Assembly (NCBI GenBank): GCA_031732875.1
Contig: JAVMKL010000228.1
Span: 1-19,149 of the forward strand
DNA: 19,149 nucleotides
From: JAVMKJ01 sp031732875
GTDB lineage: Bacteria; Pseudomonadota; Gammaproteobacteria; Competibacterales; Competibacteraceae
Reading direction: 5' to 3'
Under the pieces are notes generated by a model. The model was given only the letters and a program-made list of their open reading frames with translations, had not been told where the DNA came from and searched no databases. The translations under genes were made by a program, and so were the position numbers. This document shows, one piece after another, positions 1-7,821 of this stretch. Numbering within the stretch: the stretch's first letter is position 1; each line of letters begins with the position of its first letter.

Positions 1-54
1 GGCGGTTTGCTGCGTCCATCCATAGTAATCTTGTTCGTAGGCGATCGCTGTCAT
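1..54 (-). CDS. DUF29 family protein, N-terminal 18 codons only
   Basis: Reading the minus strand from the ATG at 54 gives 18 codons that run off the window edge. The peptide contains YEQDYYGWTQQTA, which matches the conserved N-terminal signature of DUF29 proteins (Y-x-x-D-[FY]-Y-x-W). A GGAG ribosome binding site lies 7 nt upstream, supporting this start. DUF29 proteins are small (about 140 to 150 residues), of unknown function, common in cyanobacteria and some proteobacteria, and often present in several copies. The start overlaps by 4 nt (ATGA) the stop of a 31-codon ORF, so the two may be translationally coupled. The family call rests on a short peptide and the rest of the gene is outside the window. 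Confidence 0.6.
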   Translation of the reverse strand, partial: MTAIAYEQDYYGWTQQTA

Positions 55-146
55 TTTGTTTCTCCAGGGTTGCTTACCGCTTCGTCACCGAGTAGTTCCC
101 GGGCGTCCGGCATCCGCTCGGTGAATTGTTGGGCAGCAAACGCCAT
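51..146 (-). CDS. Small 31-codon ORF coupled to the DUF29 gene
   Basis: An ATG at 146 opens a 31-codon frame ending in TGA at 51-53, overlapping the DUF29 start as ATGA. A TGGAG ribosome binding site is 8 nt upstream, much like the one in front of the DUF29 gene. The peptide starts MAFAAQQFTERMPDARELLG and is acidic and hydrophilic with no membrane segment. I do not recognise a family. It could be a real small protein, a coupling leader, or the stub of a decayed gene. It lies 47 nt downstream of algD on the same strand and could be cotranscribed with it. Confidence 0.35.
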   Translation of the reverse strand: MAFAAQQFTERMPDARELLGDEAVSNPGETK

Positions 147-193
147 CGTTAAAACTCCAGAGTGGCCACATTCAAGGACTTCACGCCACATCG

Positions 194-1510
194 CTACCAG
201 CACAACCCCTCAACCGGACACGGCCACTGCTCCCGCCCAGGAATATTGACCAAATCCAGCACCCGATGATCCACCCGAACCTGCTCGCGCAACGCCTCGA
301 ACAAGCCGGCATCGCTCAAACCGACCACCAGCAGTTCCGACTCGGCGACCACCGCATCCAGATCGCCCCGCATCAACTCGCCGATATGCGGCAGGCGGCT
401 TTCGATGAAACGGCGGTTGGCGCCGAGCAGTCGCGACAGATGGACCTCCGGATCGTAAACCCGCAGGCTCAACCCCTTGCCGATGAAATGTTCCGCCAGC
501 GCCACCAATGGACTTTCCCGCAGATCGTCGGTGCCGGTCTTGAACGACAGGCCGATCATGCCGATCCGGCGTTTGCCGGAAGCCGCCACCTTGGCGATCG
601 CCTGCTCGATATGGGCGCGATTTGACGGCAGAATGCCGCCCAGCATCGGCAGCTCCACATCGCGCATCCTGGCCATGTGCAGGGTCGCCCGCAAATCCTT
701 GGGCAGACACGATCCGCCAAAAGCAAACCCTGGCTTGAGATAAGCAGGCGATATATTCAGTTGGCGATCCTTGCACATCAGATCCATCACCTCGAACGGA
801 TCCACGCCCAGCGCCTCGCACAGCCGGGCCGTCTCGTTGGCGAAGGTGATCTTGAGGGCGTGGAAATTGTTGCAGCCGTACTTGACCATTTCGGCGGCCC
901 GCACCGAAGTGCGGTAAAACTCGCAAGGCAAATGCCCGAACAGACCGCGCAGCAGTGCGACCGGCAAATCATGATTGGCGCCGACGATGGTAAACGGCGG
1001 TTTGTCGTAATCCTTGATCGAGGAACCTTCGCGCAGGAACTCCGGCTGAAAACACAGGTGGAAATCCACGCCGTCGCGCTTGCCGGATTCCGCTTCGATG
1101 ATCGGCCGCAACCCCTCCTCGACCGTTCCTGGAACCAGCGTCGAGCGGAACACGAACACATGTGGTTCCCGCTTGTCGCGCATCGCCAAACCGAGATCGT
1201 GCGCCAGCCGCACCATCGCCGACTGATCCTGACTGCCGTTCGGCGCCGAGGGCGTGCCGACGCAGATCAGGGATAACTCGCTGTCCCGCACCGCGGCCCC
1301 GACCTCCGATGTAACCGTCACTCGGCCGGAGGTGGCGACTTGGCGCATCAGGTCGACCATGCCCTCCTCCACCACCGGCGTCCGGCCCGCGCGAATCAGG
1401 TCGAGCTTGACTGGATCGATATCGACGCCGATAACCCGATGGCCGTCGCGGGCCAGGCAGGCTAAGGAAACCGCGCCGACGTAACCGAGACCGAAAATAC
1501 TAATATTCAT
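194..1510 (-). CDS. algD: GDP-mannose 6-dehydrogenase
   Basis: This cytoplasmic enzyme oxidises GDP-mannose to GDP-mannuronic acid with two NAD+ per turn, the committed step for mannuronate-containing polymers such as alginate. The 438-residue product starts MNISIFGLGYVG (Rossmann NAD site), carries CVGTPS near 83-88 and PEFLREG near 156-162, and has GFAFGGSCLPKD with the catalytic Cys at residue 268, the same number as in Pseudomonas AlgD. It ends EGLCW, close to the EGICW end of AlgD. The general UDP-glucose dehydrogenase family shares the fold, but these details favour GDP-mannose. I chose the ATG at 1510, with GGTGA 5 nt upstream; a TTG four codons earlier is possible but adds nothing conserved. 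No alg polymerase or export genes are present, so the product may feed another EPS. Confidence 0.9.
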   Translation of the reverse strand: MNISIFGLGYVGAVSLACLARDGHRVIGVDIDPVKLDLIRAGRTPVVEEGMVDLMRQVATSGRVTVTSEVGAAVRDSELSLICVGTPSAPNGSQDQSAMVRLAHDLGLAMRDKREPHVFVFRSTLVPGTVEEGLRPIIEAESGKRDGVDFHLCFQPEFLREGSSIKDYDKPPFTIVGANHDLPVALLRGLFGHLPCEFYRTSVRAAEMVKYGCNNFHALKITFANETARLCEALGVDPFEVMDLMCKDRQLNISPAYLKPGFAFGGSCLPKDLRATLHMARMRDVELPMLGGILPSNRAHIEQAIAKVAASGKRRIGMIGLSFKTGTDDLRESPLVALAEHFIGKGLSLRVYDPEVHLSRLLGANRRFIESRLPHIGELMRGDLDAVVAESELLVVGLSDAGLFEALREQVRVDHRVLDLVNIPGREQWPCPVEGLCW

Positions 1511-1543
1511 GGGATTCACCAATAATCAATACCATTTGCTGGC

Positions 1544-2254
1544 TTACCGCCTCATCATACAATTCAATTCCTGTAAGTCACCTTCTCCTGTACGCGAAAC
1601 CACAGATAAATTATATAGTTTGAAACCTGCCTGCTCGTAAGTCTCAAGCGCTTGGATATAGTGAGGCATACCATAATAAAGAGGCACTATAGAAAGCTCA
1701 GATTGCAAACCCTGCACAAAATGAAGACAACCACGTCCTCCTTCAAAAACATTCATATCATAGCCTTGTGTATCCATCTTCAGAAATATTCGCAGATTTT
1801 GAATAGAAATATTATTAATAAAATCAGTAAAAAAATCATCAAGCCGCCTGATTTCAATCTCCTCAGCTTTCATTCCTTGCCATCTCACCTTCGACTGAAG
1901 TAATGAACTCATTACGGTAAGATTTGGGATAACATTAATAACAGTTTTTCCATTTTCATGCCCCAAAGCGATTTGATAACCTTGCCAATAAGGATCATTT
2001 CTAAATGCATGGCTAAGGTAGGAAAACTCAAGAGAAAGCGGTTCAAAAGAGCAAATTAAACCTCTGTAGCCAATTTGACGAAGTTCGGTTGCAAATTGCC
2101 CCTTATTAGCACCAACATCAAATACACAATTAATATCGAGAGATTTGATAAGTTGTTTTAAATAAGTCAATTCCTGATAACGATCAATAGGAATTCCAGG
2201 GAGTTTTAAGCCACAGGAAATTGCCGAAAGAGCAACTCTTTTGGTTAGATTCAT
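1544..2254 (-). CDS. FkbM family SAM-dependent methyltransferase
   Basis: The product is 236 residues. It has the FkbM SAM-binding signature VFDVGANKGQF near residues 44-54, FEPL at 70-73, and a later LKMDTQGYD element typical of the family. FkbM enzymes are usually O-methyltransferases; in polysaccharide loci they are presumed to methylate sugar hydroxyls. No signal peptide or membrane segment is visible, so it is probably cytoplasmic. The ATG at 2254 is chosen over an in-frame TTG two codons upstream; neither has a strong ribosome binding site. The gene is visibly AT-rich compared with algD and the GT genes on either side, which suggests separate acquisition. It lies between algD (33 nt away) and a GT2 gene (52 nt away) on the same strand. 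The target sugar cannot be read from sequence. Confidence 0.85.
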   Translation of the reverse strand: MNLTKRVALSAISCGLKLPGIPIDRYQELTYLKQLIKSLDINCVFDVGANKGQFATELRQIGYRGLICSFEPLSLEFSYLSHAFRNDPYWQGYQIALGHENGKTVINVIPNLTVMSSLLQSKVRWQGMKAEEIEIRRLDDFFTDFINNISIQNLRIFLKMDTQGYDMNVFEGGRGCLHFVQGLQSELSIVPLYYGMPHYIQALETYEQAGFKLYNLSVVSRTGEGDLQELNCMMRR

Positions 2255-2306
2255 AATCAAGATAATTTAAACTCTTGAACTGAAGATAGACAAATTTGCG
2301 ATATCA

Positions 2307-3239
2307 TCACCTAGTGCTCTTTTGTGCATATCGGCGCATCTGACGCAGAGCGATCCAATTCGACAGTGTATAGACACCATCCCACTGCAGGGGCAACGAA
2401 CCAGCCTCCTCATACCATTCCGTGATGTCTCTCGGCATTCCAGCAATCCCCTTAGCTTTGAGCTTGCGACCAAGTAACTGGAATTCATATCGCCTCCGAC
2501 CATAACGGACTGCGCGCTTCCAGTATGTTCTCCAGTCCGATGGTCGCGCCAATGACATTGGTTTGAACGCAAAACCTGCCTCCGCGCACGGTACTATGCG
2601 TGTGTCGTCGAAACCCTTGTTCTGGGGATCCAAATCCCATTTGACGAGCGCGCCAATCAATCCGTCGTCACCCTCCAGCTTCAGCGGAATCCGAACCCCC
2701 AGTTGCTGAAGGCGTTTCACGAAACTGCCGCGCAGGGAATATAGATTGGCAACCAGACCATGCCCTTCGATGATCTCTTGGCGGTCACGTGCTGCATTAC
2801 GCCCGGAAACTGGAACCGCCGACGCCGCGTGAGCATGGGGATACTGCTCCAGCGCCCTGGCCATGGCGCTGAACGATCCCGGAGTCGCGGTAGCATCCCC
2901 GTCCATGAAAAAATAGATTTTCCGGTCCGGTGCAAACTCCGACACAGTATCATGAATAAAAACATTCCAAGCGTTGCATTTGTCCCCGAGCGCAATCGAC
3001 ACCAAATGGACTTCCGGTCGCTGGTGTCCATATTCGCGCACGATATCCTCGGTACCGTCGGTGCAACCGTTCGCCATCACGAAGACCTCAAAGGCCCGAT
3101 CAGGATTCGACGCAAAGATGCTGTCCAAACAGGCCCCGATAAATCGTTCCTCGTTATGGGCCAGAACCATGACCGGCCAAGGTTCAATATCATTACCCAT
3201 CGGTTCGCTGCCGCCCAACGCCGGCCGAAGTTGCGTCAT
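2307..3239 (-). CDS. Glycosyltransferase family 2 (GT-A fold)
   Basis: The 310-residue product has a GT2 N-terminal core: PVMVLAHNEE (22-31), the VMANGCTDGT segment (54-63) for nucleotide-sugar binding, and the metal-binding DGD of FFMDGDA (D113/D115). No transmembrane segment is evident, so it should act on the cytoplasmic face and transfer a sugar from a nucleotide donor to a lipid-linked acceptor. The start is secure: a GGGAG ribosome binding site lies 7 nt before the ATG at 3239. The gene follows the exosortase-type GT4 gene by 18 nt, consistent with one operon running from 7671 down to algD. The C-terminal third is rich in Arg and Trp and resembles no acceptor domain I can name, so donor and acceptor are unknown. 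Confidence 0.85.
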   Translation of the reverse strand: MTQLRPALGGSEPMGNDIEPWPVMVLAHNEERFIGACLDSIFASNPDRAFEVFVMANGCTDGTEDIVREYGHQRPEVHLVSIALGDKCNAWNVFIHDTVSEFAPDRKIYFFMDGDATATPGSFSAMARALEQYPHAHAASAVPVSGRNAARDRQEIIEGHGLVANLYSLRGSFVKRLQQLGVRIPLKLEGDDGLIGALVKWDLDPQNKGFDDTRIVPCAEAGFAFKPMSLARPSDWRTYWKRAVRYGRRRYEFQLLGRKLKAKGIAGMPRDITEWYEEAGSLPLQWDGVYTLSNWIALRQMRRYAQKSTR

Positions 3240-3258
3240 CGCCGATCTCCCATTTTTG

Positions 3259-4506
3259 TCACAGGCTGCTTTCCACGGCCGACGTGTCGCTTACTGATGG
3301 TGCCTTATGGGCACCTGCTCCACGCATGGCAAGACACCGTTCAATAATGCCATCCAGTCGCCGCATCGAGTGTCCCCAAGCGTGATGCGCCAGCATCCGT
3401 TCCCGCCCCGCCAGCGCCAGGCGCCGCCGCTCGCCGGGATCGTCCATGAGCCGCAACGCGGCCCGCGCGTAATCTTCCGCCGAATCACAGACCAGGAAAT
3501 GCTCGTCGGCGCGGGCGTCGACCCCCCCAGCCGCCATCAGGCTGGTCACCACCGGCACGCCGGCCGCCATCGCCTCCAGAATCTTGTTCTGCGTGCCGCG
3601 GGCGATGTTGAGCGGCGCCACCATCGCCGCCGACCGCCACAGATACGGCCGCACGTCCGGCACCGAGCCGGTGACCGTGACCCCTGGCAGATCGCCGAGC
3701 TGGCGGACCGCCGGCGACGGGTCGGCGCCGACGATGAGCAGTTTCGCGTTCGGCCGCCGGGCGCGGATGAGCGGCCAGGCCGCGCGGCAGAACTCGAACA
3801 TGCACTCCTGATTCGGATAGTAATCCATCCGCCCCACGAAACAGAGGATATCCGGATCATAAGGTTCGCCGGAAGGCGCGAAGTAGTCGCTGTCCACACC
3901 GTTCGGAAACCAGTCGGTCGCGACTCCCGTGCGGTACCCTTCCAGCGTCTCCCACTCGGCGCGGGTGGTGGCGGTGCACAGATCGAAACGCCGCGCCAGC
4001 CGTTTTTCCTCCGCCACCAGCTTGATCCCTTCCAGCCGGTAGCCGAGAGCCAGCGGAAACGGCTTGTAGCGGGCGTATTCCAGCCACTTCTGCGAATCCA
4101 TGTCGCCGAAGTCGAGAATCTTCGGAACATCGCGCACGTGGGCGACGTAGGGCGCGACCGACGAACAATGGACGAAAATCAGATCGAACGTTTCCCGAGC
4201 CAGCAAGGCGCGGATGCGCCGCGCCAATTGCGATGAATAAAAGAAGCCGAACGACGACGGGGTCGGCGTGGGCAGGCGTGCCACCATGCGGGCGACCTGC
4301 ACCGGATCGCGCACCTCGGCCATCTCGAAGCGATGGCAATAGGGCGCGATACCCTGTCCCTCTTCCGCTTCCCGCGGCGAACGGGCCAGCGAACAGACCG
4401 TCACCTCATGCGAGCACGTCAGGTGCTGGATCATGTTGAACGGGCGGATTTTGCCGCCGCGCTTGGGCGGGAAGGGAAAGCGGTGGCAGACGTAGAGAAT
4501 CTTCAC
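3259..4506 (-). CDS. GT4 sugar transferase, exosortase A/PEP-CTERM-associated type
   Basis: The 415-residue GT-B glycosyltransferase begins KILYVCHRFPFPPKRGGKIR, the characteristic opening of the PEP-CTERM/EpsH1-associated sugar transferases (TIGR03087 type, about 400 residues). The C-terminal donor domain has LCFVGRMDYYPN (221-232), LLIVGADP (256-263) and the acidic-loop region GTQNKILEAMAAGVPVV (304-320). The start is GTG at 4506. It overlaps the stop of the upstream amidotransferase by 4 nt (GTGA) and gives the correct family N-terminus; the open frame upstream to 4917 lies entirely inside the amidotransferase and is rejected. Such enzymes sit in loci making an EPS together with exosortase A in proteobacteria. 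Sugar specificity is unknown. Assignment to the exosortase-associated subfamily is from recognition of the N-terminus and the neighbours. Confidence 0.85.
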   Translation of the reverse strand: MKILYVCHRFPFPPKRGGKIRPFNMIQHLTCSHEVTVCSLARSPREAEEGQGIAPYCHRFEMAEVRDPVQVARMVARLPTPTPSSFGFFYSSQLARRIRALLARETFDLIFVHCSSVAPYVAHVRDVPKILDFGDMDSQKWLEYARYKPFPLALGYRLEGIKLVAEEKRLARRFDLCTATTRAEWETLEGYRTGVATDWFPNGVDSDYFAPSGEPYDPDILCFVGRMDYYPNQECMFEFCRAAWPLIRARRPNAKLLIVGADPSPAVRQLGDLPGVTVTGSVPDVRPYLWRSAAMVAPLNIARGTQNKILEAMAAGVPVVTSLMAAGGVDARADEHFLVCDSAEDYARAALRLMDDPGERRRLALAGRERMLAHHAWGHSMRRLDGIIERCLAMRGAGAHKAPSVSDTSAVESSL

Positions 4507-6428
4507 GCGGCGATCTCTCGCAGTTCCTGAGTCAAATCGTCGGGAGTACGGCCGTCCAGGTAGAGCCGCGCCCAAATTTCCAGCGCCAGCAGCGCCAGCA
4601 GCCGGTCGGTGCCATCCAGGCGGTTTTGTTCGTGCGCGGCGATCAGTTGCATAATCGGCGGGTGGTGGAACCAGCCGCGCGCGGCCACCGCCTCGGGCGA
4701 CAGCAACCGGTGCAGCACCGGCCGGAGCGGGTGCTTGAGCCAAGCCCCCATCGGCGTGCCGAAACCGCGCTTCCGCCGTTCCAGAATATCGTCCGGCAGC
4801 AGTCCCGCCAGCGCGCGTTTCATGACGTGCTTGAGCCGGCCGCGGCGGATCTTGATGCCTTCCGGCATCCGCGCCGCCAGCTCCACCAGTTCGTGATCGA
4901 GCAGCGGCACCCGGCATTCCAGCGAAGTCGCCATGGTCATCTTGTCGGTCAGCAGCAAGAGATCATCGGGTAATTGGGTCTCGGCGTCCACCGCCAGCAT
5001 CCGGTTAAGATCGTCATCCCCACGGGCAAAATCAAACGCCGCCGCAATGGTATCCTGGCGCGGCGCGCCAGCGCGGCGCGCCAGCACCTCAACCTCGCCG
5101 GGCGCAAACACCTCGACATAGGCGCGATAGCGCTCCTCAAAAGATAGATCGGCCGAGGCGAGAAAACCTTTGGCCAGCCGCGCCACGTTCAGAAACGATG
5201 AATGCCGGTCGGCCGGCAGCCGTGCGCCGATGGCCACCGCGGCGCGCCGGAGCCAGCCCGGCAACCGCTCGAACCGCGCCTGATAGTGACTCCCCAGATA
5301 ACGGCGGTACCCCCCGAACAGCTCGTCGCCCCCGACCCCGGAAAGGATCACGGTGACATCCTGGCGGGCGAATTCGGACACCAGGAAGGTCGTGATAAAG
5401 GCGGTATCGGCGATCGGTTCATCCAGGTGCCAGATCAGCCGGGGCAACAGCGACACCACATCGGGCTTGACCAGAATTTCCCGATGTTCCGTACCGAACA
5501 ATTGCGCCACCCGCCGTGCGTAGGGCAGCTCGTTATACAGCGATTCAGCGGCCCCGCCCTCAAAACCAATAGCGTAGGTCTTGACCGGCCGGTCGGACGC
5601 TCGCGCCATGAACGCCACCACGCTGGAGGAATCCAACCCGCCGGAGAGGAACGCGCCCAGCGGCACGTCGGCCACCATCTGCATCCGTACCGACTGCTCC
5701 AGCCGGTCGCGCGCGCGCCCCACCCACTCGTCCTCGGACAGCGAGCGATCCACCTCATTGGGCATCCGCCAGTAACGGTGCTGCTCCACCCGGCCGTTCT
5801 CAACGCTCAGCAGCGTGGCCGGCGGCAGTTTGACGATGCCCCGAAAGATCGACAGCGGCGCGGGGACATAACCCAACCGCAGGTAGGCGTCCAGCGCCGC
5901 CGGATCCAGTTCCGGCCGGACTCCGGGCAGGGCGAGCAAGGCTTTCGCCTCGGAGGCGAACGCCAGCCGCCGCCCGTCGTTCAGGATGTAGAGGGGCTTG
6001 ATGCCCAGGCGGTCGCGCCCCAGCAGCAGGCGGCGCCGGCGCGCGTCCCACAGGGCGAAGCCGTACATCCCGTTCAATCGATGCACGAAATCGTCGCCCC
6101 AGCGGGCATAGCCGTGCAGCACCACTTCGCTGTCGGAATTCGTCTTGAAGCGGTGGCCGCAGGCTTCCAGTTCCTGGCGCAGTCCCCGGAAATTGTAGAT
6201 CTCGCCGTTGCAGACCACCCAGAGCGTGTCATCGGTGTTGGAGATCGGCTGGTGGCCGCCGGCCAGATCGATGATGGACAGGCGCCGCATGCCGATCGCG
6301 CAAGGGCCATCAGCATGGAAGCCCTCATCGTCCGGGCCGCGATGGACGGTGACCCGGCCCATGGCCGAGAGCACGGTCGGATCGACCCGGTCGCCGGTCA
6401 GATCGAGAACGCCGTGAATGCCGCACAT
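4503..6428 (-). CDS. Asparagine synthase-like glutamine amidotransferase, EPS-associated
   Basis: The 641-residue protein has two domains. The first is a class II glutamine amidotransferase starting MCGIHG with nucleophile Cys2, RRLSIIDLAGG (48-58), NGEIYN (74-79) and NSDSE (97-101), so glutaminase residues are intact. The second is an AsnB-type ATP pyrophosphatase with the PP-loop SGGLDSS (262-268) and a GVGGDELFGGYRRY segment, where the usual GDGGDE carries Val. Members of this group lie beside exosortase-A EPS genes (TIGR03108 type) or in O-antigen clusters, where WbpS-like proteins are thought to amidate uronic acids. With algD in the same operon, uronate amidation is an attractive inference. 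The ATG at 6428 has GGAG 9 nt upstream and exposes Cys2; longer reading to 6623 is rejected. It lies 4 nt after the upstream GT4 stop and overlaps the downstream GT4 by 4 nt. Confidence 0.88.
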   Translation of the reverse strand: MCGIHGVLDLTGDRVDPTVLSAMGRVTVHRGPDDEGFHADGPCAIGMRRLSIIDLAGGHQPISNTDDTLWVVCNGEIYNFRGLRQELEACGHRFKTNSDSEVVLHGYARWGDDFVHRLNGMYGFALWDARRRRLLLGRDRLGIKPLYILNDGRRLAFASEAKALLALPGVRPELDPAALDAYLRLGYVPAPLSIFRGIVKLPPATLLSVENGRVEQHRYWRMPNEVDRSLSEDEWVGRARDRLEQSVRMQMVADVPLGAFLSGGLDSSSVVAFMARASDRPVKTYAIGFEGGAAESLYNELPYARRVAQLFGTEHREILVKPDVVSLLPRLIWHLDEPIADTAFITTFLVSEFARQDVTVILSGVGGDELFGGYRRYLGSHYQARFERLPGWLRRAAVAIGARLPADRHSSFLNVARLAKGFLASADLSFEERYRAYVEVFAPGEVEVLARRAGAPRQDTIAAAFDFARGDDDLNRMLAVDAETQLPDDLLLLTDKMTMATSLECRVPLLDHELVELAARMPEGIKIRRGRLKHVMKRALAGLLPDDILERRKRGFGTPMGAWLKHPLRPVLHRLLSPEAVAARGWFHHPPIMQLIAAHEQNRLDGTDRLLALLALEIWARLYLDGRTPDDLTQELREIAA

Positions 6429-6432
6429 CGCC

Positions 6433-7671
6433 CTACTCCAGCGCCGCCACGGCGGGCAGACGCGCGCCGTCGAGCGCCCGGGCGTAGACTTCGGCGTAAC
6501 CCGCCACGCTTTTCGTCCAGGTACGCTCCTGCTCCACGAACCGGCGCGCCCGTTCCGCCATTTCCGGCCAGCCGGCGCGGTGGGCCAGCACCCGATCCAG
6601 CGTCGCCGCCAGCGCCGGGGCATCGCCCGCCGGAAACAGAAAGCCGGTCTCGCCGTCGCGAATCAGCTCCCGGTGGCCGCCCACGTCGGAAGCGATAAAA
6701 ATGCGCCCCTGAGCCATGGCTTCCAGCGGTTTGAGCGGCGTCACGATCTCGGTCAGCCGCATCGACCGGCGCGGATAGACCAGCACATCGATCAGGCTGT
6801 AATAGCGCGACACCTCGCCGTGCGGCACCCGGCCGGGAAAGATCACCCGATCCGCGATGCCCAGCGTCCGGGCCTGGTCCCGCAATGACGCTTCCTGGGG
6901 TCCGCCGCCGACCAGCAGCACGCGCAGTTCCGGACGGCCATCGGCAAGCCGCGCCACTGCCTCCAGCAGCAGGTCGAGGCCCTCGTAGCCGTAGAACGAA
7001 CCAGCGAAACCCACCACGGTCGCGCCCGCCAGCCCCAAGCGATCCCGTAATTCCCCATCCGGTTCGACGCCAAAGCAGAACTGCTCGACCTCGACGGCGT
7101 TGGGAATGACCGTGACCTTGGCCGGATCGATCCCGCGCGCCAGGATATCCTGGCGCAGGCCCTCGCAGATGGTGGTGATCTGGTTGGCTCGCCGCAGCGC
7201 GAAGGTCTCCAGCGCCCGCGACGCGCGGTAACGCCAGCTTCCCTCGCGGGTGACGCCGTGATCGACGGCGGCGTCTTCCCAGGACGCGCGCACTTCGTAG
7301 ACCACGGGAATCCGGAGCCGGCGACCGGCCCAGAGCGCGGGCAGCGCGTTGAGGACCGGCGAGTGAGGGTGCAGGAGGTCCGGACGAAACCGCCGCGCCA
7401 GTTCGTTGATGCGCCGGGCGGTGGCGCGCATTTCATCCAGATAAACCCCGCCCGGCAGCCGCGCCAGCATGGTCGGCGCCGCCGGGGTGCGATGGAAACG
7501 CCAGCCGTCGATCTCTTCCTCCAATGCCGATGGAGTAAGGTGCTTGGGTGTGGTGAGGTGGAGCGTTTCCCAGCCCAGCCGCCGCTGCTCGCGCAGGATG
7601 GCCGCGGTGCGGAAGGTGTAGCCGCTGTGCAGGGGCAGCGAGTGGTCGAGGATGTGGAGGATTCTGGGCAT
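6433..7671 (-). CDS. GT4 glycosyltransferase, exosortase A-associated (Daro_2409-like)
   Basis: The 412-residue product begins RILHILDHSLPLHSGYTFRT and contains TTPKH and LHPHSPVLNALPALWAGRR, the hallmarks of the PEP-CTERM/exosortase A-associated glycosyltransferases of the TIGR04063 (Daro_2409) type. The donor-binding domain has VIPNAVEVEQF, VVGFAGSFYGYEGL, LLVGGGPQE and TPLKPLEAMAQG, the latter in the position of the GT4 acidic loop. It is the first gene of the minus-strand run and ends 4 nt before the amidotransferase ATG, so the three genes at 3259-7671 form a compact transcription unit. The ATG at 7671 has no good ribosome binding site; the family N-terminus starts right there, so the start is still favoured. 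Donor sugar is unknown. Confidence 0.88.
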   Translation of the reverse strand: MPRILHILDHSLPLHSGYTFRTAAILREQRRLGWETLHLTTPKHLTPSALEEEIDGWRFHRTPAAPTMLARLPGGVYLDEMRATARRINELARRFRPDLLHPHSPVLNALPALWAGRRLRIPVVYEVRASWEDAAVDHGVTREGSWRYRASRALETFALRRANQITTICEGLRQDILARGIDPAKVTVIPNAVEVEQFCFGVEPDGELRDRLGLAGATVVGFAGSFYGYEGLDLLLEAVARLADGRPELRVLLVGGGPQEASLRDQARTLGIADRVIFPGRVPHGEVSRYYSLIDVLVYPRRSMRLTEIVTPLKPLEAMAQGRIFIASDVGGHRELIRDGETGFLFPAGDAPALAATLDRVLAHRAGWPEMAERARRFVEQERTWTKSVAGYAEVYARALDGARLPAVAALE

Positions 7672-7821
7672 TTATTCGGGCGATCGGCGGAAACCGCAAG
7701 TTCAGTCGAGATTGAAATATATACTAAGGCTGTTTCCTTCGCTAATTTGCCTTGGATCATCGCGATTCTAGAGCCTGCCCATTTGTTGACCCTCACCCTA
7801 TCGAATAGTCGACCGCCACCC
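7672..7821. promoter_or_regulatory. Divergent intergenic region, putative promoters
   Basis: This is the only divergent gap in the window and must start both the minus-strand EPS operon and the plus-strand ATPase operon. Its middle (about 7710-7750) is AT-rich. A TATATT -10-like hexamer on the minus strand (7716-7721) lies 45 nt before the GT4 start, but its -35 (TTAGCG, 18 nt spacer) matches consensus poorly. On the plus strand TATACT (7720-7725) is a -10-like match without a good -35. No clear operator or terminator is visible. Confidence 0.3.

Noticed and set aside
4507..4917. N-terminal extension of the exosortase-type GT4 frame
   Set aside because: It lies inside the amidotransferase coding region in another frame; the family N-terminus starts at the GTG at 4506.
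6429..6623. N-terminal extension of the amidotransferase frame
   Set aside because: It overlaps the GT4 gene and would bury Cys2, which must become the N-terminal residue for glutaminase activity.
5202..6698. 498-codon plus-strand open frame
   Set aside because: It lies antisense to the amidotransferase, whose motifs are complete. The translation is rich in Arg, Gln, Pro and His with no domain pattern, as expected from a high-GC shadow frame.
7258..7821. N-terminal extension of the ATPase/nuclease frame
   Set aside because: The first 188 codons are antisense to the GT4 gene or in the intergenic gap and do not resemble the family, whose N-terminus starts right after the ATG at 7822.
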